From Rhodospirillales bacterium (lineage in GTDB: Bacteria; Pseudomonadota; Alphaproteobacteria; Acetobacterales; Acetobacteraceae), in the NCBI GenBank assembly GCA_903644035.1, contig CAHJXG010000249.1, forward strand, positions 1-15,366: 15,366 nucleotides of DNA. Reading direction: 5' to 3'. The position numbers and the translations under genes are program-made. This document shows positions 8,036 to 14,840 of this stretch, one piece after another (position 1 is the first letter of the stretch; each line of letters begins with the position of its first letter). The notes under the pieces were generated by a model. That model worked only from the letters and a program-made list of their open reading frames with translations. It was not told the DNA's origin and searched no databases.

Positions 8036-8734
8036 TCAAGCGGGCAATCCAAGGCCCGAAAGCTCGGCCCGCAGCGTCTCCATGCCCAGCCCGGCGTCGC
8101 TGCTGGTGGTGAACAGCTCCGGGTGGGCCGCCGGGTGCTTCCGGATCAGGGCGGAGACCTCGTCCTGCTTGCGGGCCAGCGCCCCGGGCCTCACGCCATC
8201 GGCCTTGGTGAGCACAAGCTGATAGGTCACCGCCGCCCGGTCCAGCAGATCCATCACGGCGAGGTCCGACGCCTTCAGCTCGATCCGGCTGTCCAGCAGC
8301 AGGACGACCCGGCGCAGGGTCGGCCGGCCGCGGAGGTACTCGAACATCAGTCCCTGCCAGTCCTCCTTGATCTCCTTCGCCGCCTGGGCATAGCCGTAGC
8401 CCGGCATGTCCACGAGCGTCAGCCGCCCGCCGAGGTCGAAGAAGTTGAGCTGCCGGGTGCGCCCTGGGGTGTTGGAGGCGCGCGCCAGCGCCTTGCGTCC
8501 CGTCAGGGCGTTGATCAGCGTCGATTTGCCGACGTTGGACCGTCCGGCGAACGCGACCTCCGGCAGGCCCGGCTCGGGCAGCTGATCCAGGCGCTGCGCG
8601 GCGTAGAAGAACCGGCACTCGGCGGCGAACAGCAGCCGCCCGGCCTCGACCTGCTCCGGGTCAGGCTGCTGCTCACCGCCTAGGAGCGCGCCATCCGCGG
8701 GACCGTGAGCTGGGTCTGGCGCATGATCATCCAT
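8036..8734 (-). CDS. engB: Ribosome biogenesis GTPase EngB (YihA/YsxC family)
   Basis: This 232-residue TRAFAC-class GTPase is needed for late assembly of the large ribosomal subunit. The G motifs are all present: G1 GRSNVGKS at 64-71, the G2 region SNTPGRTRQLNFF at about 88-99, G3 DMPGYG at 109-114, G4 TKAD at 176-179 and G5 around TSSDAG at 210-215. The conserved core begins near residue 28 (PEQVEAGRLLFAAECRFF). The only ATG, GTG or TTG in frame ahead of the G1 loop and close to the core is the ATG at 8734, which lies inside yidC and gives a 55-bp overlap in another frame. No Shine-Dalgarno sequence precedes it. The roughly 25 residues ahead of the core are unconserved to my eye. The function is certain; the exact N-terminus is not, and a small indel near 8670-8680 is an alternative explanation. 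Confidence 0.93.
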   Translation of the reverse strand: MDDHAPDPAHGPADGALLGGEQQPDPEQVEAGRLLFAAECRFFYAAQRLDQLPEPGLPEVAFAGRSNVGKSTLINALTGRKALARASNTPGRTRQLNFFDLGGRLTLVDMPGYGYAQAAKEIKEDWQGLMFEYLRGRPTLRRVVLLLDSRIELKASDLAVMDLLDRAAVTYQLVLTKADGVRPGALARKQDEVSALIRKHPAAHPELFTTSSDAGLGMETLRAELSGLGLPA

Positions 8735-10416
8735 TGCTGCGCGATCGTGAGAAGATTGTTCCAACTCCAGTAAATCACCAGCCCGGCCGGGAAGCTCGAC
8801 AGCATGAACGTAAAGATGATCGGCATGAACTGGAAGAGCCGCGCCTGCACCGGGTCCGGCGGCGGCGGGTTGAGCTTCTGCTGCAGGAACATGGTGACGC
8901 CCATGATGAGCGGCCAGACGCCGAGGTGCAGCAGGTTCGAGTACGCGGCAGGATTGAACGGAAGCAGGCCGAACAGGTTGAACACGTTCGTCGGATCGAC
9001 CGCGGACAGGTCGTGGATCCAGCCGAAGAACGGCGCGTGCCGCATCTCGATGGTGACGAAGATAACCTTGTAGAGCGAGAAAAACACCGGGATCTGCACC
9101 ACCATCGGCAGGCAGCCGCTGGCCGGGTTCACCTTCTCCGACTTGTACAAACCCATGATCTCGCCCTGCATCTTGGCGGGATCCTCCTTGAGGCGCTCGC
9201 GGATCTCCTGCATTTTCGGGCCGAGCAGCTTCATCTTGCTCATCGACTTGTAGGACTTGTTGGCCAGGGGAAAGAACACCGCCTTGGCGAACACCGTGAA
9301 GATCAGGATCGCGACGCCGAAGTTGCCGGTCAGCTTGTAGAGCCAATCCAGCGCATAGAAGATCGGCTTGGTCAGGAAGTAGAACCAGCCGAAATCGACC
9401 GCCTTGTCGAAGTTGGGCAGGCTCAGCTCCCTCTCGTAGCGGTCGAGCAGCAGCACCTCCTTGGCGCCGGCGAACAGGCGCGTCGTGCTGCTTCCGACAG
9501 CGCCGGGTCCGACGACCATGGGGTCCTTCGACAGGAAATCCGTCTGGTAGCGGTCGCTGCTGTTCTCGGTCAGGTGGCGGAAGGTCGCCACGACCGGCGT
9601 CGCCTGGTCGGGGATCAGCGCGGTGAGCCAGTACTTGTCGGTGATCCCGGCCCAGCCGCCCGTGGTCGTCATATCGAGCGAGGCACCGCGGCTCTTGTTG
9701 CTCTCGCTCTTCGCCTTGTCGTAGGTCTGCTCCTGCAAGCGGCCGCCCAGCACGCCCAGCAGGCCCTCGTGCAGGATGTAGTAGCCCGCCGTCGTGGGCG
9801 TGTAATCGCGACGGATGCGGGACCAGGGATGCACGCTGACTGCGGCCGACCCGGTGTTGCGCACGCGCTGCTCGGCGGTGAACAGGTAGTTGGCGTCGAC
9901 CGACAGGGCGATCTCGAACACCTGCCCGGCGCCGTTGTCCCAGGACAGCGTCACCGGGGTCGATGCCGTCAGCTCGGGCGCGGACGCGGTCCAGACGGTG
10001 TCGAGGTCCGGCACCTTCGCGTCGGCGCCCTCCGCGGTCCAGCCGAACTGCACGTAGTAGGGCTGCGGATCGGCACGCGGCTCCAGCAGGCGGACTAGGG
10101 GTGAACCCAGGTCGACCTGCTCGCGGTAGTCGCGCAGCACCAGGTCGTCCAGCCGTGCGCCGAGCAGGCTGATGCTGCCCTGGACTCGGGGCGCCGAGAT
10201 CTTGAGGCGCGGCACGTCGCGCGGCGGCGGGACGGCCATGGGCTGGGACCCGGGCGTCGCGACGTCCCCGGTCGGACGGGGCGCCAGGGTGGTCGGGGTG
10301 GACTGCGTCGGCTGCATGGCCGCCTGCTGCACGGGCGGTTTCGGCAGCAGCAGCTGAAAGCCCAGCAGGATCGCGATCGAGATCGCAATCGCGAGAAAAA
10401 GGCGTTTCTGGTCCAT
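8680..10416 (-). CDS. yidC: Membrane protein insertase YidC (Oxa1 family)
   Basis: This 578-residue inner-membrane protein inserts and folds membrane proteins, alone or with SecYEG. The first membrane segment is residues 5-24 (LFLAIAISIAILLGFQLLL), followed by a proline-rich linker and the periplasmic beta-sandwich domain at about 70-335. The conserved insertase core covers about 345-565, including AVFFPLANKSYKSMSKMK, the cytoplasmic hairpin EKVNPASGCLPMVVQIPVFF and FPAGLVIYWSWNNLLTIAQQ. The groove residue that is R366 in E. coli aligns with K378 here, keeping the positive charge as in other alphaproteobacteria. The chosen ATG at 10416 starts the typical MDQKRL N-terminus; the frame stays open upstream but would overlap yidD. 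The yidD stop is 10 bp upstream. The only purine-rich ribosome site (GGAAAG) is inside the yidD end and distant, so translation may depend on coupling. Confidence 0.97.
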   Translation of the reverse strand: MDQKRLFLAIAISIAILLGFQLLLPKPPVQQAAMQPTQSTPTTLAPRPTGDVATPGSQPMAVPPPRDVPRLKISAPRVQGSISLLGARLDDLVLRDYREQVDLGSPLVRLLEPRADPQPYYVQFGWTAEGADAKVPDLDTVWTASAPELTASTPVTLSWDNGAGQVFEIALSVDANYLFTAEQRVRNTGSAAVSVHPWSRIRRDYTPTTAGYYILHEGLLGVLGGRLQEQTYDKAKSESNKSRGASLDMTTTGGWAGITDKYWLTALIPDQATPVVATFRHLTENSSDRYQTDFLSKDPMVVGPGAVGSSTTRLFAGAKEVLLLDRYERELSLPNFDKAVDFGWFYFLTKPIFYALDWLYKLTGNFGVAILIFTVFAKAVFFPLANKSYKSMSKMKLLGPKMQEIRERLKEDPAKMQGEIMGLYKSEKVNPASGCLPMVVQIPVFFSLYKVIFVTIEMRHAPFFGWIHDLSAVDPTNVFNLFGLLPFNPAAYSNLLHLGVWPLIMGVTMFLQQKLNPPPPDPVQARLFQFMPIIFTFMLSSFPAGLVIYWSWNNLLTIAQQWMIMRQTQLTVPRMARS

Positions 10417-10426
10417 CAGAGGGCCG

Positions 10427-10660
10427 TCACTTTCCAAAGCATAGGCAGGAGGGCACCGGGTCAACGCCGCCGTCGCACCAGGGATTGCAGCGCAGCACCC
10501 GCCACGTCGCCAGCAGGGTGCCGGCCGCGGCGCCGTGACGCTGCAGCGCCTCGACCGCATAGGCGCTGCAGGTGGGTTCGAAGCGGCAGTGGGCGCCGAT
10601 GAACGGACGCAACGTCCATTGGTAGACCCGGACGCAGCCAACCAGCACCGGCGCGATCAA
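10427..10660 (-). CDS. yidD: Membrane protein insertion efficiency factor YidD
   Basis: This 77-residue membrane-associated protein assists YidC-dependent insertion. It shows the family pattern: [20 protein letters not shown], then [20 protein letters not shown] and [15 protein letters not shown]. It has three conserved cysteines and an amphipathic N-terminal helix. The start is a TTG at 10660 that overlaps the rnpA stop as TTGA, a 4-base stop-start overlap implying translational coupling. A GTG four codons further in (before LVGCVRVYQ) is the alternative start; the TTG gives an N-terminus of more usual length. Its place between rnpA and yidC is the classical one. Confidence 0.93.
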   Translation of the reverse strand: MIAPVLVGCVRVYQWTLRPFIGAHCRFEPTCSAYAVEALQRHGAAAGTLLATWRVLRCNPWCDGGVDPVPSCLCFGK

Positions 10661-11010
10661 GACACCCCTGCCTTGCTCAGCGCCCGCCGCATGTCGTCCA
10701 TCAGCAAGCAGAACGGCCGGGTGCGTGTCGCGTCGCGACCGATCAGCACGAGGTCCACGCCACGGATCGGCTCGTCGCGCGCCAGCAGCCGGGCGACCTC
10801 CCGCAGGCGCCGCTTGGTCCGGTTGCGGATGACGGCATTGCCGACCTTCTTGGTGACGGTGAAGCCGATCCGCGCCGGCCCGTCATCCCCACGAGGCAGG
10901 GCTTGCAACGCCAAGCCGTGCACCGAGGTCCGGCGTCCCTTGCTGGCAACGCGCAGGAACTCGGCCCGGCGTTTCAGGCGCTCCGGCGGCCTGGCAGGTT
11001 CTGGCGGCAT
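10657..11010 (-). CDS. rnpA: Ribonuclease P protein component
   Basis: This 117-residue basic protein binds the RNase P RNA and helps recognise the 5' leader of precursor tRNAs. The signature ends in [18 protein letters not shown], preceded by [10 protein letters not shown], which is the conserved RNA-binding helix and loop. The N-terminal [16 protein letters not shown] is also typical. It begins 16 bp after the rpmH stop, the usual arrangement. No good Shine-Dalgarno sequence precedes the ATG at 11010, so coupling to rpmH translation is likely. The catalytic RNA (rnpB) is not in the window. Confidence 0.96.
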   Translation of the reverse strand: MPPEPARPPERLKRRAEFLRVASKGRRTSVHGLALQALPRGDDGPARIGFTVTKKVGNAVIRNRTKRRLREVARLLARDEPIRGVDLVLIGRDATRTRPFCLLMDDMRRALSKAGVS

Positions 11011-11026
11011 GGCCGCATCGGCCGCG

Positions 11027-11161
11027 TCAGGCTGACAGGCGCTTGCGGCCCTTGGCGCGGCGGTTCGCCAGGACCTTGCGCCCGCCCACGGTGGACATCC
11101 GGGTGCGGAAGCCGTGGCGGCGCTTGCGGACCAGCTTAGACGGTTGATACGTGCGCTTCAC
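11027..11161 (-). CDS. rpmH: 50S ribosomal protein L34
   Basis: This is the complete 44-residue L34 protein of the large ribosomal subunit: [20 protein letters not shown] followed by the basic tail ending in AKGRKRLSA. It begins with GTG at 11161; counting from that codon gives exactly the usual 44 residues. A GGAG lies 6 bases upstream. It is the first gene of the operon, about 105 bases downstream of the predicted start point of the promoter at 11274-11303. The frame remains open upstream, but that portion has no L34 similarity. Confidence 0.97.
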   Translation of the reverse strand: MKRTYQPSKLVRKRRHGFRTRMSTVGGRKVLANRRAKGRKRLSA

Positions 11162-11273
11162 GACAAACTCCGATTCCGAGGGTGCGGCTGCGAGCCAAGA
11201 CGGACGCGCCGCTCGGCAACCCGGCAAGAAGCATTCCAGGCAGCCAGGCCCGGCGATTCCATGGCAGACGCGG

Positions 11274-11303
11274 CTTATAATTGGTCGTCCCTGGCCAAGT
11301 CAA
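11274..11303 (-). promoter_or_regulatory. Sigma70-type promoter of the rpmH-rnpA-yidD-yidC-engB-argB-gshA operon
   Basis: On the minus strand TTGACT (11303-11298) is followed after 18 bases by TATAAG (11279-11274). Each hexamer matches the housekeeping consensus at five of six positions, which is strong for DNA this GC-rich. Transcription would begin near 11266 and leave a leader of roughly 105 bases before rpmH. No other comparable promoter is seen before the internal genes, which supports one long transcript. Confidence 0.7.
11276..11281 (+). promoter_or_regulatory. Possible divergent -10 element
   Basis: The plus strand reads a perfect TATAAT here, overlapping the minus-strand TATAAG because the core TTATAA is self-complementary. 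No recognisable -35 lies 16-18 bases upstream. A transcript starting near 11288 would reach the small membrane-protein gene at 11361 with a leader of about 73 bases. It is suggestive only. Confidence 0.35.
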
Positions 11304-11360
11304 TCCAAGCCGGGCCGCGAAACCCTTGAGCGACGGCGCGATTGATGCGCATACAGCGCG

Positions 11361-11786
11361 ATGCTTCCGCCGCGCGTGCTCATTTCGATGGCTGGCGCCG
11401 CCTCGGCCTTTGGCGCGTCGGGGGCGGTGCTGGCGCTGATGGGCGCGGGCATCCCCTTCCTGGCCGCGGCGCTGGGCGCATCGGCTTGCGCGGGCCTGGC
11501 CTTGTACGGCCTGGTGCCAGCTCCCCCCGGGGGACCGGGTCGTGACGCCGCGCAGGACCGCATCGACGAGATCGAGGCGCAGGCGTCGAACCTTCGGCAT
11601 GAGCTGCGCGGCGCCCTCTCTCCGGCGCTGATCCTCTCGGATCGTCTGGTCGCCAGCACCGATCCCGCCATCCGCAAGGCGGGAGAGGCCGTGATCCGCT
11701 CAATCGAGCAGGCGTCGGCACTCATCGCGGCGTCCAAGGTGGGACCGGCCCTGGCGCCGCCGCGCCGCCGCGGGCCGCATCACTGA
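11361..11786 (+). CDS. Small membrane protein with a lone DHp-like (HisKA-type) segment
   Basis: I do not recognise a named family for this 141-residue protein. Residues about 8-52 form two hydrophobic segments rich in Ala and Gly, separated by a short turn. A linker with PAPPGGPG leads into two predicted helices at about 64-98 and 102-126. The first contains NLRHELRGALSPALILSDRL, where H80 followed by ELR resembles the phosphorylated H-box of sensor kinases (HELRTPL); the second would complete a DHp four-helix-bundle hairpin. There is no N, G or F box, so no ATP-binding domain. It could be a phosphotransfer or dimerisation protein, or a decayed kinase. The gene is divergent from rpmH and overlaps the 3' end of rodA by 7 bp. 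No good ribosome site precedes ATG 11361, and ATG 11391 is an alternative start. Confidence 0.6.
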   Translation: MLPPRVLISMAGAASAFGASGAVLALMGAGIPFLAAALGASACAGLALYGLVPAPPGGPGRDAAQDRIDEIEAQASNLRHELRGALSPALILSDRLVASTDPAIRKAGEAVIRSIEQASALIAASKVGPALAPPRRRGPHH

Positions 11787-12928
11787 TCCCGCCGCCCGCC
11801 GAACTCCACGTCGCGATGCACGTGCACGGACATCAGCAGGCCAAAGCCGAACATCACCATCAGCATGGCCGACCCGCCATGCGAGACCAGCGGCAACGGA
11901 ACGCCGCCCACCGGGATCGCGCCCAGAACCATGGCGAGGTTCACGAACGCATACATGAAGAAGTTGGTCGAGATGCCGAGCGCCAGCAGCCGTCCGTAGC
12001 GGTGCCGGCAACGGAGCGCCACCACCATGCCCACGCCCACGATGCAGGCCAGCAGCCCCAGCACCGCGAGGCCGCCGACCAGGCCGAACTCCTCGGCGAG
12101 CGTCGTGAAGATGAAGTCCGTCTGCTTCTCCGGCAGGAAATCAAGCTGCCCCTGGGTTCCCAGCAGGAACCCCTTGCCCCACAGGCCGCCGGACCCCATC
12201 GCGATCTTGGATTGGATGATGTTGTAGCCCGCGCCCAGGGGGTCGCTCTCAGGGTTGAGAAAGGTGGTGATCCGGGCGCGCTGGTAGTCGTGCATGTGCT
12301 CGAACGCGAAGCGCCCGGCGAACGGCGTCGGCAGCAGGACCAGGGCGACGGCCCACCAGCGGACGCCGGCCGCCAGGAACATGGCGCCGCCCACCAGTCC
12401 CACGATGACCGCGGTACCGAGGTTGGGCTCCTTCAGGATCAGGCCGACCGGCACCAGGACCAGCACGGCCGGCAGGAGCAGGAACAGGGGATTGCCCATC
12501 CGTGCCCAGCTGGCCCGGTGGAAGCATGACGCCAGCGCCATGACCAGGCCCACCTTGGCCAGCTCGCTCGGCTGCATCTGCAGGCCGCCCAGATCAAGCC
12601 AACGCTGCGCGCCCTTGCCGACATGGCCGACCCGCAGGACCATGACCAGCAGCCCGATGGACAGACCGTACACCGGCCAGGACAGCCGCGCGATGAGGCG
12701 GATGTCGATCAGCGCGAGGCCCAGCATCATCGCCAGCCCGATGCCGAAGCGCAGGACATGGCGGGAGGCGTAAGGCTCCGGCGCGCCGCCGGCGGCGGAG
12801 TACAGCGCGACGTAGCCGACCCCCGCCAAGGCGCATAGCAGCAGGACCAGCACCCAGTTGATGCGCCAAAGCTTGGGGAGCAGTCCAAAGGACGGCTCCG
12901 CCCGGATCAGCCGCCGCTGCGCGATCAC
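11780..12928 (-). CDS. rodA: Peptidoglycan glycosyltransferase RodA (SEDS family)
   Basis: This 382-residue, roughly ten-segment membrane protein polymerises lipid II during cell elongation in complex with PBP2. SEDS signatures are present: GAQRWLDLGGLQMQPSELAK at about 106-125, LKEPNLGTA, the extracellular loop QLDFLPEKQTDFIFTTLAEE with D271 at the position of the catalytic Asp of known RodA proteins, and PLPLVSHGGSAML near the end. The context beside mrdA separates it from FtsW. The start is GTG at 12928; no longer in-frame start fits, because a stop-start chain of 20-bp repeats lies just upstream. A modest AGGG precedes the GTG by 5 bases. The 3' end overlaps the opposite-strand small membrane protein by 7 bp. 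The identification is firm. Confidence 0.96.
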   Translation of the reverse strand: MIAQRRLIRAEPSFGLLPKLWRINWVLVLLLCALAGVGYVALYSAAGGAPEPYASRHVLRFGIGLAMMLGLALIDIRLIARLSWPVYGLSIGLLVMVLRVGHVGKGAQRWLDLGGLQMQPSELAKVGLVMALASCFHRASWARMGNPLFLLLPAVLVLVPVGLILKEPNLGTAVIVGLVGGAMFLAAGVRWWAVALVLLPTPFAGRFAFEHMHDYQRARITTFLNPESDPLGAGYNIIQSKIAMGSGGLWGKGFLLGTQGQLDFLPEKQTDFIFTTLAEEFGLVGGLAVLGLLACIVGVGMVVALRCRHRYGRLLALGISTNFFMYAFVNLAMVLGAIPVGGVPLPLVSHGGSAMLMVMFGFGLLMSVHVHRDVEFGGRRDQ

Positions 12929-12968
12929 GGTCGCCCTATCGCGATCATGGGCGCTGCTGCGCGATCAC
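12909..12968 (-). repeat. Three 20-bp imperfect tandem repeats at the mrdA/rodA junction forming chained mini-ORFs
   Basis: Three units follow one another on the minus strand, starting at 12968, 12948 and 12928. Each begins with (G/A)TGATCGCG; unit 1 and unit 3 agree at 17 of 20 bases, and unit 1 and unit 2 at 13 of 20. Each start codon overlaps the preceding stop as GTGA or ATGA. The mrdA stop overlaps GTG 12968, which opens a mini-ORF encoding MIAQQRP and ending at 12945. Its stop overlaps ATG 12948, which opens MIAIGRP ending at 12925. That stop in turn overlaps the rodA GTG at 12928, whose product begins MIAQRR. A GAGGGG (12979-12974) lies 5 bases before the first GTG. Translation of the mini-ORFs is not proven. 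Confidence 0.75.
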
Positions 12969-14839
12969 AGCCGCCCCTCGGCGACCCGCTGCACCGGAGC
13001 GGTGGCCTCACGGGTCAGCGCGTTGACCATGATATCCCGGCCAAGCGGCGCCGCGGCGGCCGCACCGGCGTTGCCGTGCTCGACCACCACCGCGACGGCG
13101 TAGCGCGGCGCGTCATAGGGCGCGTAGCAGACGAACAAGGCATGCGGCCGGAACTCCCAAGCGAGCTTCGCCGAGTTGTATCCGTGCTCCCGCTGGGCGC
13201 GGGACACGCGGCGCACCTGGCTGGAGCCGGTCTTGCCCGCCAGCTGCATGCCTGGCAGGTTGATCCGGGCCACCGGCGCGGTGCCGCCGGCCTCGTTCAC
13301 CACCGCCCACATGCCTTCCCGCAGCAAATGCAGCCCGCGCTCCGGCAGGTCGAGCGCCGGCCAATCCTCCGCCGCCGCGCCCTTCTGCACGACGCCCGCG
13401 ATGGAACGGGTCAGATGCGGCTGCACGGCACGCCCGCTGGCGATCCGCGCCACGTAGGTCGCAAGCGCCAGCGGCGTCGTCTGGATGTAGCCCTGGCCGA
13501 TGCCGCAGCTGATGGTGTCGCCGATGTTCCACGCCTTGCCATGCGCCCGGCGCCAGGCGCGGGTCGGCATCAAGCCCTTGCGGGCGCCGGGCAGCTCGAT
13601 GCCGAGATCGACGCCGATGCCGAACCGGTTGGCCATCGCCGCCACGCGGTCGATGCCGGCGCGCCGGGCGACCTCGTAGAAGAACACGTCGCAGCTGTTC
13701 TTCAGCCCGCCGCGCATGTCCAGCGCGCCGTGGCCGTGCTTGCTCCAGCAATGGAACCGCGTGTCGCCGAGGTCGAAGAAGCCCGGGCAGGTGATGCGGT
13801 CCTTGGGGCCGATGACGCCCGCCTCCAGCCCGGCCATGGCGACGGCCATCTTGAACGTGCTGCCCGGCGGATACAGCCCGGCCGCCGCCTTGTTGATCAG
13901 GGGCGTCCGCCGGTTGCGCGTCCACTCCACCCATTGCGCCTGGCTGACGCCCGAGTTGAACAGGCCGGGATCGAAGGACGGGTTGGTGGTCATGGCCAGC
14001 ACCTCGCCGTTGCGCGCGTCCAGCACCACGGCGGACGCGCTCTCATCGCCCAGGCGCTGCAGCACCGACGCCTGCAGCCCGGCGTCGATGGTCAGGCTTA
14101 GGTCCTCCCCCGGCACCCCCTCCTGCCGGTCCAGCTCACGGATGATGCGGCCGGCGGCGTTCACCTCCATCTGCACGGCGCCGGGCTGGCCGCGCAGCTG
14201 GACGTCATGCGCCTTCTCCATGCCCGCCCGGCCGATGCGCAGGCCCGGCAGGCCCAGCGTGGGCTCCTCCGCCACGTCCTCGTCGTTCGGGGGCGCCACG
14301 TAGCCGACGACGTGGGCGAGCGCCGGACCCAGCGGATAGGTGCGCGTCGTCCCGACATCGACGATGATGCCGGGCAGGTCGGGGGCGTTCACCTCGATCC
14401 GCGCCATGTCCTCCCAGGTCAGGAACTCCCGCAGCGTGACCGGGACGTAGCGGCGGCGGGCGCGCAGCTCGCGTTCGATGCGGGCGCGCTCGGCGTCGGT
14501 GAGGGGCACGAGCCTCGTGAAGGCGTCGAGCGTCGCGCCCGCATCGACCGACCGCCCGGCGGTGAACACCGCGCGCCAGTTCGCCTGGTTGCCGCCCAGG
14601 ACGACGCCGGCCCGGTCGAGGATGCGGCCGCGCGGCGGCGCGATCAGCCGCTCGCTGATGCGGTTGCTGTCGGACAGCGTGGCGTAGCGCTCGCCCTCGA
14701 CGATCTGGGTCCGATACAGCTTCGCCCCCAGCGCGCCGAAGATGCCGAGCTGCCCGGCGCCCAGGAGCAGGGCGCGCCGGGTGAGCACGCCTCCATCCTG
14801 CGCCTCTTCCCCCTTCGCCCCTGCCCTGCCCCGCCGCAT
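12965..14839 (-). CDS. mrdA: Penicillin-binding protein 2, elongasome transpeptidase
   Basis: This 624-residue class B penicillin-binding protein crosslinks peptidoglycan during lateral growth and activates RodA. A basic cytoplasmic tail precedes one membrane anchor at about 22-39 (ALLLGAGQLGIFGALG). The pedestal domain contains RLIAPPRGRILDRAG at 64-78. The transpeptidase motifs are all intact: SxxK as S327-TFK330 in PPGSTFK, the SxD variant usual for PBP2 as S382-C-D384 in KNSCDVFFYE, and KTGS at 536-539. A disordered Ala-rich stretch lies near the C-terminus. The ATG at 14839 sits one base after the mreD stop, so the two are almost certainly cotranscribed. Its own stop is overlapped by the first start codon of the repeat chain leading into rodA. 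Gene order and motifs leave little doubt. Confidence 0.97.
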   Translation of the reverse strand: MRRGRAGAKGEEAQDGGVLTRRALLLGAGQLGIFGALGAKLYRTQIVEGERYATLSDSNRISERLIAPPRGRILDRAGVVLGGNQANWRAVFTAGRSVDAGATLDAFTRLVPLTDAERARIERELRARRRYVPVTLREFLTWEDMARIEVNAPDLPGIIVDVGTTRTYPLGPALAHVVGYVAPPNDEDVAEEPTLGLPGLRIGRAGMEKAHDVQLRGQPGAVQMEVNAAGRIIRELDRQEGVPGEDLSLTIDAGLQASVLQRLGDESASAVVLDARNGEVLAMTTNPSFDPGLFNSGVSQAQWVEWTRNRRTPLINKAAAGLYPPGSTFKMAVAMAGLEAGVIGPKDRITCPGFFDLGDTRFHCWSKHGHGALDMRGGLKNSCDVFFYEVARRAGIDRVAAMANRFGIGVDLGIELPGARKGLMPTRAWRRAHGKAWNIGDTISCGIGQGYIQTTPLALATYVARIASGRAVQPHLTRSIAGVVQKGAAAEDWPALDLPERGLHLLREGMWAVVNEAGGTAPVARINLPGMQLAGKTGSSQVRRVSRAQREHGYNSAKLAWEFRPHALFVCYAPYDAPRYAVAVVVEHGNAGAAAAAPLGRDIMVNALTREATAPVQRVAEGRL

Positions 14840-14840
14840 C

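Larger units (their letters stand above)
11162..11360. other. Divergent intergenic region between rpmH and the small membrane-protein gene
   Basis: This 199-bp region holds the minus-strand promoter at 11274-11303, an overlapping plus-strand TATAAT and the rpmH leader. Apart from these I see no terminator, no DnaA-box cluster and no RNA gene. Confidence 0.6.

Noticed and set aside
8735..8746. The 12-mer GATCGCGCAGCA shared between the yidC 3' end and the rodA leader repeat
   Set aside because: In yidC it simply encodes conserved residues (IAQQ) and is not repeated there; chance sharing is the simpler reading.
11326..11355. TTGAGC and CATACA as a plus-strand promoter for the small membrane protein
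   Set aside because: Both hexamers are poor and the start site would sit at or past the ATG at 11361.
11762..11800. A GC-rich inverted repeat near the convergent ends of rodA and the small membrane protein as a terminator
   Set aside because: The arms are short, the loop is about 20 bases and no T-run follows on either strand.
12947..14101. A 384-codon plus-strand frame opposite mrdA
   Set aside because: It is an antisense shadow of mrdA with compositional bias and no family features. The same applies to long plus-strand frames opposite yidC (8734-10098), argB (6915-8222) and gshA (5627-6703).
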